Origin: an uncultured Collinsella sp.
GTDB lineage: Bacteria; Actinomycetota; Coriobacteriia; Coriobacteriales; Coriobacteriaceae
Length of the DNA stretch: 11,452 nucleotides
Assembly: GCA_902495955.1 (NCBI GenBank)
Contig: CABUZE010000012.1
Coordinates: forward strand, 1-11,452
Direction: 5' to 3'
Below are positions 6,319-11,452 of this stretch, one piece after another. The translations under genes were made by a program, and so were the position numbers. A model generated the notes under the pieces. That model was not told the DNA's origin, ran no database searches, and was given only the letters and a program-made list of their open reading frames with translations. Position 1 is the stretch's first letter, and each line of letters begins with the position of its first letter.

Positions 6319-7989
6319 ATGCCTGGTGTTACCCCTGCAGAAGTTCTGTCCAACTTTGGTATTACGCTCGTTGAAGATCCCGCCGAGAATCAACCCCGTC
6401 TGCTGGTGGACCTGCCGGCGGCAGAGCTTGTCGAGCACGCTATTCGTCGCAAAGAGGGCCGTATGGCTTCTAATGGCGCGCTCGTGATCGAGACGGGGGA
6501 GCGCACTGGTCGTTCGCCCAACGATCGTTTTATCGTTGACACCCCCGATGTTCACGACAAGATCGCCTGGGGTGCGGTCAACCGCCCACTGTCTGTCGAG
6601 AGCTATGAGGCCATCAAGGCCGGCATCGTCGACTATCTCAACGAGCGCGACGTGTTCGTCACGCGCGGCATGGCGGGCGCTGACCGCAACCACACGCGTC
6701 GCCTGCTTGTTGCCTGCGAGCGTGCCAGCCAGGCACTCTTCATTAAGCAAATGCTCGCCCGTCCGCTCGCCCGCGAAATCGCGCGCACCGGCGAGCCCGA
6801 CTTCTGCGTGCTCGCAGCGCCCGGTTACCAGTGCGATCCTGCCATCAAGGGCCTCAACTCCAGCGCCGCCGTGGTCATCAACTTCCAGGAGCGCGTGATT
6901 TTGGTCGCGGGTACCGGCTACTCCGGCGAAATCAAAAAGTCCATCTTCAGTGTCATGAACTACCTGCTGCCTGTCGAGGACGACGTGCTGCCCATGCATT
7001 GCTCGGCCAGCATGGATCCCGTCACGCACGAGACCGCCGTGTTCTTTGGCCTGTCCGGCACCGGCAAGACCACGCTTTCGGCCAATCCCATGCGCCTGCT
7101 GATCGGCGACGACGAGCACGGTTGGTCCGACATGGGCATCTTCAACATCGAGGGTGGCTGCTACGCCAAATGCGAGGGCCTGGACGCCTTCCACGAGCCC
7201 GAGATCTTCAACGCCGTCCGTTTTGGCGCCATTTGCGAAAACGTGGTGCTCGACGAGAACCGCAAGCCCAACTACGACGACATCTCGATCACGCACAACA
7301 CGCGCGTGGCCTATCCCGTGGAGCACATTCCTAACGCGTGGACTAAGGGCATGGGCACCACTCCGAGTGTCGTGCTGTTCCTGACTTGCGACGCTTTTGG
7401 CGTGCTGCCGCCCATCTCGCGCCTGACGGCCGACGCCGCCATGTACCACTTTGTGACGGGCTTTACGGCTAAGATTCCCGGCACCGAGGTCGGCGTCACC
7501 GAGCCCACGCCCACGTTCTCTTCGCTGTTCGGCGAGCCGTTTATGCCGCTCGACCCCATGGTTTACGCCAAGATGCTTGGCGAGCGCATTGCCGACGGCC
7601 GCACGCGCGTGTACCTGGTCAACACCGGCTGGATCGGCGGCGGCTACGGCGTGGGTCATCGCATCGAGCTGGCCTACACGCGCTCGCTGGTCGCGCGCGC
7701 CCTCGACGGCACCATTGAGGACAGCGAGTTCGTGCACGACGACATCTTTAACGTCGACATTCCCACGACGTGCCACGGCGTGCCCGATGGCATCCTGGTG
7801 CCGCGCCAATACTGGCAGAGCACCGCGCGCTACGACGAGGCCGCGCACAACCTGGCGGTGATGTTCGAGGAGAACTTCGAGAAGAAGTACTCGCACCTGC
7901 CCGAGTCCGTCAAAGCCGCCGGCCCGCACGCCCAGGTGTCCGCCGAGGCCCGTCATCGCGGCCGCGGCCTGCTGGGACTCCGCCACTAG
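6319..7989 (+). CDS. pckA: Phosphoenolpyruvate carboxykinase (ATP)
   Basis: Cytosolic enzyme interconverting oxaloacetate + ATP and PEP + CO2 + ADP. It serves gluconeogenesis or, in many fermenting anaerobes, CO2-fixing oxaloacetate formation. The 556-residue protein is slightly longer than the usual 530-540. Diagnostic ATP-type motifs are present: ERTGRSPNDRF (61-71, substrate Arg), P-loop GLSGTGKTTLS (244-254), kinase-2/metal loop LIGDDEHGW (261-269), EGGCYAK (278-284) and NTGW (435-438). After NTGW comes IGGGYGVGHRI, a variant of the adenine-loop region. The start is set by the full Shine-Dalgarno sequence. It lies downstream of the lactate permease across a repeat-filled 278-bp gap and so is probably controlled separately. 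A 33-nt palindromic repeat follows the stop and likely ends the transcript. Confidence 0.95.
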   Translation: MPGVTPAEVLSNFGITLVEDPAENQPRLLVDLPAAELVEHAIRRKEGRMASNGALVIETGERTGRSPNDRFIVDTPDVHDKIAWGAVNRPLSVESYEAIKAGIVDYLNERDVFVTRGMAGADRNHTRRLLVACERASQALFIKQMLARPLAREIARTGEPDFCVLAAPGYQCDPAIKGLNSSAAVVINFQERVILVAGTGYSGEIKKSIFSVMNYLLPVEDDVLPMHCSASMDPVTHETAVFFGLSGTGKTTLSANPMRLLIGDDEHGWSDMGIFNIEGGCYAKCEGLDAFHEPEIFNAVRFGAICENVVLDENRKPNYDDISITHNTRVAYPVEHIPNAWTKGMGTTPSVVLFLTCDAFGVLPPISRLTADAAMYHFVTGFTAKIPGTEVGVTEPTPTFSSLFGEPFMPLDPMVYAKMLGERIADGRTRVYLVNTGWIGGGYGVGHRIELAYTRSLVARALDGTIEDSEFVHDDIFNVDIPTTCHGVPDGILVPRQYWQSTARYDEAAHNLAVMFEENFEKKYSHLPESVKAAGPHAQVSAEARHRGRGLLGLRH

Positions 7990-8008
7990 CTTCGCCGTGA
8001 GTCCATAT

Positions 8009-8041
8009 CCACCACAAAGGGGACAGGCACCTTTGTGGTGG
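8009..8041. repeat. 33-nt palindromic repeat, copy 1 (after pckA)
   Basis: CCACCACAAAGG (8009-8020) and CCTTTGTGGTGG (8030-8041) form 12 perfect base pairs around GGACAGGCA. TTTT follows at 8042-8045, so it fits an intrinsic terminator 19 nt after the pckA stop. The loop shows this copy is inverted relative to copies 2-4. Its flanks lack the outer AAA/TTT pairing that the other copies have. Confidence 0.75.
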
Positions 8042-8043
8042 TT

Positions 8044-8072
8044 TTGCTCACGTGGATGACTCGGGTTACAAT
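8044..8072 (+). promoter_or_regulatory. Probable promoter of the B3/4-domain gene
   Basis: TTGCTC (TTG conserved) is followed after 17 bp by TACAAT (5/6). The predicted start is near 8079, giving a leader of about 135 nt before the GTG at 8215. The leader opens with a GTCCCC-N10-GGGGAC hairpin (8087-8108), followed by ACGG-CA-CCGT and a direct GGCGCT repeat. I recognise no riboswitch in it. Confidence 0.5.
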
Positions 8073-8214
8073 ACGCCTGACATATCGTCCCCTTCTCCGG
8101 ATGGGGACAGCGTAAGCGTTCTTGTGACGGCACCGTAGGACTTTGAAGGTGGTCGTTGTAAGGGCGCTTTTTGTTTAGGCGCTCGCGTTGGCGCGAATCG
8201 TGAAGGGAGCATGT

Positions 8215-8934
8215 GTGAAGAGCTTTATTGCCGAGGATTCATTTTGGGAGCTGTTTCCGCAGGCAGCGGTCGGTGTTGTAGTCGTTGAGGGCATGAAACC
8301 CGCGGCGCAGATTCCTCAAGAGGACGTGGACGCGATTGCGGCGCTGCTCGATCGCGCCAATATCGACGCGGAGCGTCATCTGACCAGCGACACTATCAGC
8401 GAGAACGCACCGGTCAAGGCATGGCGCGAGGCGTATCGTCTGTTCAAGACTAAGAAGGGTGCGCGTTGTTCGATTGAGAACCTGCTTAAGCGCGTGCTCA
8501 AGGGCAAGCCGGTCGGTCATATCACGCCGGCGGTGGATATTTACAACACGGTGTCGCTGACCTACGCGCTGCCCGTGGGAGGCGAGGATCTGCATGCGAT
8601 CGAGGGAGACCTTCGCCTGAAGGTGACCGACGGTGGCGACGCGTTCTTGCCGCTTGGCGAGGAGGCGGACGATCCGACGCTGCCCTGCGAGCTGGCCTAT
8701 ATCGATGATGCGGGCGCCGTGTGCCGCTGCTGGAACTGGCGCGACGGCGTTCGAACGGCTCTGTCCGATGATTCGGCCGATGCGTTCCTGGCGATTGAGT
8801 GCGTGGAGCCCGAGCGAATGAAGGACTGCCAGGCCGCGATCGATCGCCTCGCTGAGTTGCTCGAGCGTTATCTGGGAGCGACGGTTGTCGTTAAGACGCT
8901 TGTGACTCGCGACAATCCCTGCGTGGAGCTGTAG
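8215..8934 (+). CDS. B3/4 domain protein (PheT-like tRNA-binding domain)
   Basis: A 239-residue soluble protein made almost wholly of a B3/B4 domain, the fold found in the phenylalanyl-tRNA synthetase beta subunit, where it takes part in tRNA binding and editing of mischarged tyrosine. The N-terminus SFWELFPQAAVGVVVVEG and the central PAVDIYNTVSLTYALPVGGE are typical of stand-alone B3/4 proteins. Their role is not established; trans-editing of mischarged tRNA is an inference from homology. The start is taken at GTG 8215, with AGGGAG 5-6 nt upstream. An in-frame TTG at 8188 and GTG at 8200 have worse ribosome-site spacing, and ATG 8211 is out of frame. The gene stands alone between two palindromic repeats. 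Confidence 0.8.
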   Translation: MKSFIAEDSFWELFPQAAVGVVVVEGMKPAAQIPQEDVDAIAALLDRANIDAERHLTSDTISENAPVKAWREAYRLFKTKKGARCSIENLLKRVLKGKPVGHITPAVDIYNTVSLTYALPVGGEDLHAIEGDLRLKVTDGGDAFLPLGEEADDPTLPCELAYIDDAGAVCRCWNWRDGVRTALSDDSADAFLAIECVEPERMKDCQAAIDRLAELLERYLGATVVVKTLVTRDNPCVEL

Positions 8935-8962
8935 CGAAGTCTGCGGATCAAACTCGACGGTC

Positions 8963-9003
8963 AAAACCACCACAATGGTGCCTGTCCCCTTTGTGGTGGT
9001 TTT
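8963..9003. repeat. 33-nt palindromic repeat, copy 2 (after B3/4 gene)
   Basis: AAAACCACCACAA (8963-8975) pairs perfectly with TTGTGGTGGTTTT (8991-9003), 13 bp, around a 15-nt loop holding TGGTGCCTGTCCCCT. Compared with copies 3 and 4, one A is changed to T next to the loop, shortening the stem tip. The T-run (9000-9004) and its place 28 nt after the stop fit a terminator. The A-run on the other side makes it potentially bidirectional. Confidence 0.75.
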
Positions 9004-9055
9004 TATGTTGATGGGTTAACAAATAGGGTGCGCAGGGCTGGCGGCCGATAAGTAC

Positions 9056-9085
9056 GGTTAAGATGTTTACCCGTTAGCATTATGC
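9056..9085. promoter_or_regulatory. Imperfect palindromes upstream of marR, possible autoregulatory site
   Basis: GGTTAA-GATG-TTTACC (9056-9071, 5 of 6 arm positions paired) and GCAT-T-ATGC (9077-9085) lie 23-52 bp before the start codon of a MarR-family gene. MarR proteins often bind 16-20-bp palindromes in their own promoters. No convincing -35/-10 pair was found here, so the promoter position is open. Confidence 0.3.
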
Positions 9086-9107
9086 AAGCGAAAGGCGGTC
9101 GTCTCCC

Positions 9108-9557
9108 ATGCAGCAGAACGACGAGACACGTTTCGAGGACTTTGTCGGACTGATCAGCGGGCTCTACAAGGAGATCCAGCGCATTAAGACATCCGAGGGC
9201 GCAAGGCTGGGCCTCAAGGGCTCCGACGTTATGTGCCTGTACTATCTTGAGCGCAGCAAGGACGGCCTGACTGGCGCCGACCTCGCTCGCATGGCAGGCG
9301 TGACCCGCGCCGCCGTCTCGCGCACGCTCGCGCATCTGGAGGAGGGCGGCTACGTCGAGGTCGATGATTCGGGCGATGCCGCCGTTAAGTATCGTGCTCC
9401 GGTGCGCCTGACCGCTCTGGGCGGCGAGAGTATGAGCGAGGCGGACCGCATCATTCGCGAGGTGCTCGATACCACCGGTAAGGCTATGGGTGTGGAGCAG
9501 CGCGAGCAGATGTATGCGTCGCTACGCACGATTCTCAACACCCTGCGCGAGATCTAA
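9108..9557 (+). CDS. MarR family transcriptional regulator
   Basis: A 149-residue DNA-binding protein of typical MarR length. It has an N-terminal dimerisation helix (about 8-35) and a winged helix-turn-helix with DGLTGADLARMAGVTRAAVS at about 52-71 and its recognition helix near 66-76. The wing lies around 85-102 (DDSGDAAVKYRAPVRLT), and C-terminal dimer helices follow. The ligand is unknown. The ribosome site (AAAGGCGG) is weak and about 10 nt away. It stands 118 bp before the DegV gene on the same strand with no palindromic repeat between, unlike every other junction here, so the two may share a transcript. In Firmicutes the MarR protein FabT controls fatty-acid genes, which would suit a fatty-acid-binding DegV neighbour, but that link is only suggestive. 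Confidence 0.88.
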   Translation: MQQNDETRFEDFVGLISGLYKEIQRIKTSEGARLGLKGSDVMCLYYLERSKDGLTGADLARMAGVTRAAVSRTLAHLEEGGYVEVDDSGDAAVKYRAPVRLTALGGESMSEADRIIREVLDTTGKAMGVEQREQMYASLRTILNTLREI

Positions 9558-9675
9558 GGCCGCCAAGGCATTTGCTTCCAATTAACAACTGCATAGTCCC
9601 GTTTGAGCGCGTATGCCGTGCCGGGGCTTGCTGTCAAAATTCCCTGCGCGGGACCTGCGCAAGAAAGGATTCGCT

Positions 9676-10530
9676 ATGTCCGTCCGTATTATTACCGATT
9701 CCGCAAGCGATATGTCACCGGCCGAGCACCCAGCATTGGCCGTTTTGCCACTGTCCGTCACCTTTGGCACCGATGTGTACATGGATGGCGTCGACATCGA
9801 TCACCAGCGCTTTTACGAGATGCTCGTGGAGCGCGATGAGCTGCCTAAGACCGGCCAGGTCAACCCGTACGCGTTTTCGCAGGCTATTGCCGAGGCGCGT
9901 GAGGCCGGCGATGAGGCAGTGATTATTACCGTGGGCGCTAAGCTTTCGGGTACCAACCAAAGTGCCCGCACCGCACTTGCCGAGGCGCCGGGCGGCGATG
10001 TGTATGTGGTGGATAGCAATAACGTTACCCTGGGCGAGCGCGTGCTGGTTGAGTACGCGCTGCGTTTGGTGGACGAGGGCCAGGGCGCGGCTCAGATCGC
10101 GGCGGCTGTCGAGGCCGTGCGCGACCGTGTAGTCGTCATCGGCCTGCTCGAGACGCTTGAGTACCTCGTTCGCGGCGGTCGCCTGTCTGCTGCGGCTGGT
10201 GCTGTGGGCACGTTGCTCAATGTGAAGCCCGTTGTGGCAGCGGAGGACGGTCTGATCGTGCAGCTGGGCAAGGCTCGTGGCTCCAAGAACGGCCGGAACC
10301 TGCTCAACCAGAAGGTCGAAAAGGCAGGCGGCATCGACTTTTCCATGCCGCTGGCGCTCGGCTATACGGGCCTTTCGGATGCGGTGCTCAAGAAGTATAT
10401 CGAGGACAGTGCGGCACTGTGGGCTGGTCACACCGAGGGTGAACTGCCCGTTCACACCATTGGTGCCACCATCGGCACCCACGTAGGCCCTGGCGCCGTA
10501 GCCGTAGCCTTCTTCCAGCCCGCCAACTAA
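9676..10530 (+). CDS. DegV family protein (FakB-like fatty-acid-binding)
   Basis: A 284-residue cytosolic protein of the DegV fold. Members such as FakB hold a fatty acid while a FakA kinase phosphorylates it for phospholipid synthesis from exogenous fatty acids. Motifs visible: VRIITDSASDMS (3-14), TGQVNPYAF (59-67, the usual TSQPS/N loop with Gly for Ser), KLSGTNQSA (89-97), LEYLVRGGRLS (161-171) and LLNVKPVV (180-187). The start is ATG 9676, with AAAGGA 6 nt upstream. An earlier in-frame start at 9613 would add an unrelated 21-residue leader without a ribosome site. No fakA homologue is in the window, so pairing with a kinase is inferred from the family only. A palindromic repeat starts 11 nt after the stop. 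Confidence 0.9.
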   Translation: MSVRIITDSASDMSPAEHPALAVLPLSVTFGTDVYMDGVDIDHQRFYEMLVERDELPKTGQVNPYAFSQAIAEAREAGDEAVIITVGAKLSGTNQSARTALAEAPGGDVYVVDSNNVTLGERVLVEYALRLVDEGQGAAQIAAAVEAVRDRVVVIGLLETLEYLVRGGRLSAAAGAVGTLLNVKPVVAAEDGLIVQLGKARGSKNGRNLLNQKVEKAGGIDFSMPLALGYTGLSDAVLKKYIEDSAALWAGHTEGELPVHTIGATIGTHVGPGAVAVAFFQPAN

Positions 10531-10540
10531 CCGACCTGCC

Positions 10541-10583
10541 ATAAACCACCACAAAGGTGCCTGTCCCCTTTGCGGTGGTTTAT
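10541..10583. repeat. 33-nt palindromic repeat, copy 3 (after degV)
   Basis: ATAAACCACCACAAAGG (10541-10557) and CCTTTGCGGTGGTTTAT (10567-10583) pair at 16 of 17 positions around TGCCTGTCC. One arm has C for T. The outer end has changed from AAAA/TTTT to TAAA/TTTA with pairing kept. The following T-run is broken (TTTATGC), so termination should be weaker than at copies 2 and 4, allowing some readthrough into the next gene. Confidence 0.75.
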
Positions 10584-10610
10584 GCTTTTCAGGGTGGAAG
10601 GGAGCGAGCA

Positions 10611-10931
10611 ATGACGTCTGAGGGCTTTTTTGAACGGGTGTACGAGGTGGTCGAGCAGATCCCCGAGGGGATGGTAGCCACGTATGGCCAGGTGGCGCTG
10701 CTTGCCGGTCGTCCACGAAGTGCGCGGTACGTGGGGTATGCCCTGCATAGCAATCCGCGCCCCGGCGAGATTCCCTGTCACCGCGTGGTGTTTGCCGACG
10801 GCCGTATCTGTGAGGGCTTTGCCTTTGGCGGCCCCGATGCTCAGCGTGAGCTCTTAATGGGGGAGGGTGTGACGTTTACCGATCCCGTGCACGTCGACTT
10901 GGCCGCCTGTCGCTGGCTTGCCGGACTCTAA
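10611..10931 (+). CDS. MGMT-type (Ogt C-terminal domain) DNA alkyl-repair protein, short form
   Basis: A 106-residue protein consisting only of the DNA-binding/active-site domain of O6-alkylguanine-DNA alkyltransferases. It carries ATYGQVA (23-29), the helix-turn-helix region with ARYVGYALHSNP (38-49) and the active-site motif PCHRV (55-59, Cys56). Alkyltransferase-like (ATL) proteins of this length usually have Trp in place of that Cys and flag lesions for excision repair; here the Cys is kept, so transfer of the alkyl group remains possible. The N-terminal domain of full MGMT (about 60-80 residues) is absent. Start ATG 10611 has AAGGGAG 6 nt upstream; longer in-frame readings run into the palindromic repeat. 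The gap from degV is 80 bp and contains that repeat, so the gene is likely expressed by readthrough or from an undetected promoter. Confidence 0.86.
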   Translation: MTSEGFFERVYEVVEQIPEGMVATYGQVALLAGRPRSARYVGYALHSNPRPGEIPCHRVVFADGRICEGFAFGGPDAQRELLMGEGVTFTDPVHVDLAACRWLAGL

Positions 10932-10947
10932 CGGCTCTGCCGTGGCC

Positions 10948-10988
10948 AAAACCACCACAAAGGTGCCTGTCCCCTTTGTGGTGGTTTT
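10948..10988. repeat. 33-nt palindromic repeat, copy 4 (after MGMT gene)
   Basis: AAAACCACCACAAAGG (10948-10963) and CCTTTGTGGTGGTTTT (10973-10988) form 16 perfect pairs around TGCCTGTCC. This is the most symmetric copy and the best model of the consensus. The T-run and the 16-nt distance from the stop fit an intrinsic terminator; the A-run makes it bidirectional. Confidence 0.8.
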
Positions 10989-11080
10989 CCGTTGCAGGTT
11001 TACCTGGGCTAACTTATGGAGAAGGTGTGGCGGAGCATATTGACGCTAGAAAGTAAACCACGGTGAACTATATTGTATTC

Positions 11081-11220
11081 AGCAACGGAGCAGGCAATAG
11101 GCGATGAAAAAGCCTGCCCTGTTGAGTTTGATTCGCATTCCTCCCCTCTGTGCGATTCAACGGTGTACTTCGGGAACAGGCCCGCTGGCAACTAACTGCC
11201 GGCGGGCCTGTTCCTGTTTG
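11081..11220 (+). ncRNA. Candidate small RNA with three hairpins and a C-rich loop
   Basis: This part of the 393-bp gap between the convergent MGMT and trpS genes has no credible protein gene but is highly structured. Hairpin 1 pairs CAACGGAGCAGGC (11083-11095) with GCCTGCCCTGTTG (11112-11124), 11 of 13 plus one G-U. Hairpin 2 pairs TTGATTCGCA (11128-11137) with TGCGATTCAA (11151-11160), 9 of 10, with the loop TTCCTCCCCTCTG. Hairpin 3 is the GC-rich terminator-like stem at 11173-11214. TATATT at 11069-11074 would start a transcript at about 11081, just before hairpin 1. A TTGACG at 11040-11045 is 23 bp away, too far for a standard -35. The CCUCC in loop 2 could pair with Shine-Dalgarno sequences. 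Not recognised as any known family; strand and function are inferred. Confidence 0.4.
11173..11220 (+). terminator. Strong GC-rich hairpin with weak U-tract
   Basis: GGAACAGGCCCGCTGGCA (11173-11190) pairs with 11197-11214 at 17 of 18 positions around ACTAAC, followed by TGTTTGT. T-richness only on this side favours termination of plus-strand transcription. It is 240 bp beyond the MGMT stop, which already has its own repeat terminator, so it more likely ends a separate transcript (the candidate small RNA). Confidence 0.55.
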
Positions 11221-11261
11221 TCGGGGGAGTGCGATGGGCGGAGCCGAACAGGTCGGGCATC

Positions 11262-11289
11262 AAAAAAGGCGGACGCCGTAGCGCCCGCC
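11262..11289 (-). terminator. Intrinsic terminator of trpS with UACG tetraloop
   Basis: Read on the minus strand: GGCGGGCGC, loop TACG, GCGTCCGCC, then six Ts (11267 down to 11262). The stem is 9 bp including one G-U pair. The loop is of the stable UNCG class, though closed by C-G as C(UACG)G. It begins 35 nt after the trpS stop codon. Confidence 0.85.
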
Positions 11290-11324
11290 CTAAAGCAATC
11301 GAAAGCTCAAGCCAGCAGATCGGT

Positions 11325-11452
11325 CTAGTACACCATGCCCATGGCGTCCTGAACCTCTGCCAGGGTCTGATCGGCGATCTCGTTGGCGCGACGGTTGCCC
11401 TCGTGCAGGACGTCCTTTACATAGTCCAGATCGTTCTCGTAGCGCTGACGGC
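11325..11452 (-). CDS. trpS: Tryptophanyl-tRNA synthetase, last 41 codons
   Basis: Charges tRNA-Trp with tryptophan. Only the C-terminal 41 residues are in the window, ending at TAG (11327-11325, minus strand). The tail includes YENDLDYVKDVLHEGNRRAN and ends EVQDAMGMVY. It has the usual TrpS pattern, in which the alpha-helical end reads as (Y)xxDxxYVxxVLxEGxxRAxxIAxxTLxEVxxAMG. No catalytic motif can be checked here. The gene is convergent with the MGMT gene and is followed by its own intrinsic terminator. Confidence 0.82.
   Translation of the reverse strand, partial: RQRYENDLDYVKDVLHEGNRRANEIADQTLAEVQDAMGMVY

Noticed and set aside
6157..8133. 658-codon open frame on the minus strand opposite pckA
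   Set aside because: It mirrors pckA almost exactly. Such antisense frames arise from GC-rich codon use. Its translation has low-complexity, Arg/Gly/His-rich composition with no recognisable domain and no ribosome site, while pckA has every motif of its family.
8087..8214. Riboswitch or T-box ahead of the B3/4 gene
   Set aside because: I searched by eye for the T-box AGGGUGGNACCGCG element and for common riboswitch cores and found none. Kept only as a low-interest leader.
8009..10988. Possible CRISPR array because of the recurring 33-nt unit
   Set aside because: Copies are 400-1600 bp apart with genes between them, in mixed orientation, and no cas genes are present. They are dispersed palindromes, not an array.
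11079..11138. 19-codon minus-strand mini-gene with GGGGAGG just before its ATG
   Set aside because: The GGAGG ends only 1 nt before the ATG, too close for normal initiation. The purine run is simply the complement of the C-rich loop of hairpin 2.
11009..11191. 60-codon minus-strand open frame in the gap before trpS
   Set aside because: No ribosome site or recognisable motif, and it overlaps stems whose pairing explains the sequence better.
1..11452. tRNA, rRNA, phage or transposase genes
   Set aside because: No cloverleaf with a GGTTCGA-type arm and CCA-like end, no rRNA-like stretch, and no integrase, transposase or phage structural motif was seen on either strand.

Overview
The window is GC-rich bacterial DNA with strong G/C preference at third codon positions, AAGGAG-type ribosome binding sites and occasional TTG or GTG starts. 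Gene content and protein style suggest a gut actinobacterium of the class Coriobacteriia, most like Collinsella. That assignment is recognition rather than a database match. No rRNA, tRNA, CRISPR array, phage gene or transposase was seen. The genes look like ordinary chromosomal housekeeping and metabolic genes.

Left part (1-4288): the 5' part of a NhaP2-like cation/proton antiporter (minus strand, running off the left edge) is divergent from a PPP-type metallophosphatase (plus). A convergent gap at 2406-2713 follows. It holds an AT-rich, non-coding, nested inverted-repeat element with 18-bp perfect arms. Next is a multi-pass flippase-like membrane protein (minus).

Centre (4469-7989): an L-lactate permease and an ATP-type phosphoenolpyruvate carboxykinase lie in the same direction, a pairing that fits lactate use feeding the pyruvate/PEP/oxaloacetate node. 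The 278-bp gap between them holds two different REP-like hairpins, a 15-nt direct repeat and a perfect 16-bp palindrome just ahead of pckA.

Right part (8215-11452): a B3/4-domain protein, a MarR regulator, a DegV/FakB-type lipid-binding protein and a short MGMT-type protein all read on the plus strand. The last 41 codons of trpS lie on the minus strand at the right edge. Four copies of one 33-nt palindromic unit sit 11-29 nt after the stops of pckA, the B3/4 gene, degV and the MGMT gene. They look like a dispersed repeat now serving as intrinsic terminators.

The gap at 10989-11324 between the convergent MGMT gene and trpS is the least ordinary stretch. It holds three successive hairpins on the plus strand, the middle one showing a C-rich loop that could pair with Shine-Dalgarno sequences. 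A -10-like box lies just before the first hairpin and a GC-rich terminator-like hairpin ends the set. This is a candidate small RNA gene. The trpS terminator, with a UACG tetraloop, lies on the other strand of the same gap.
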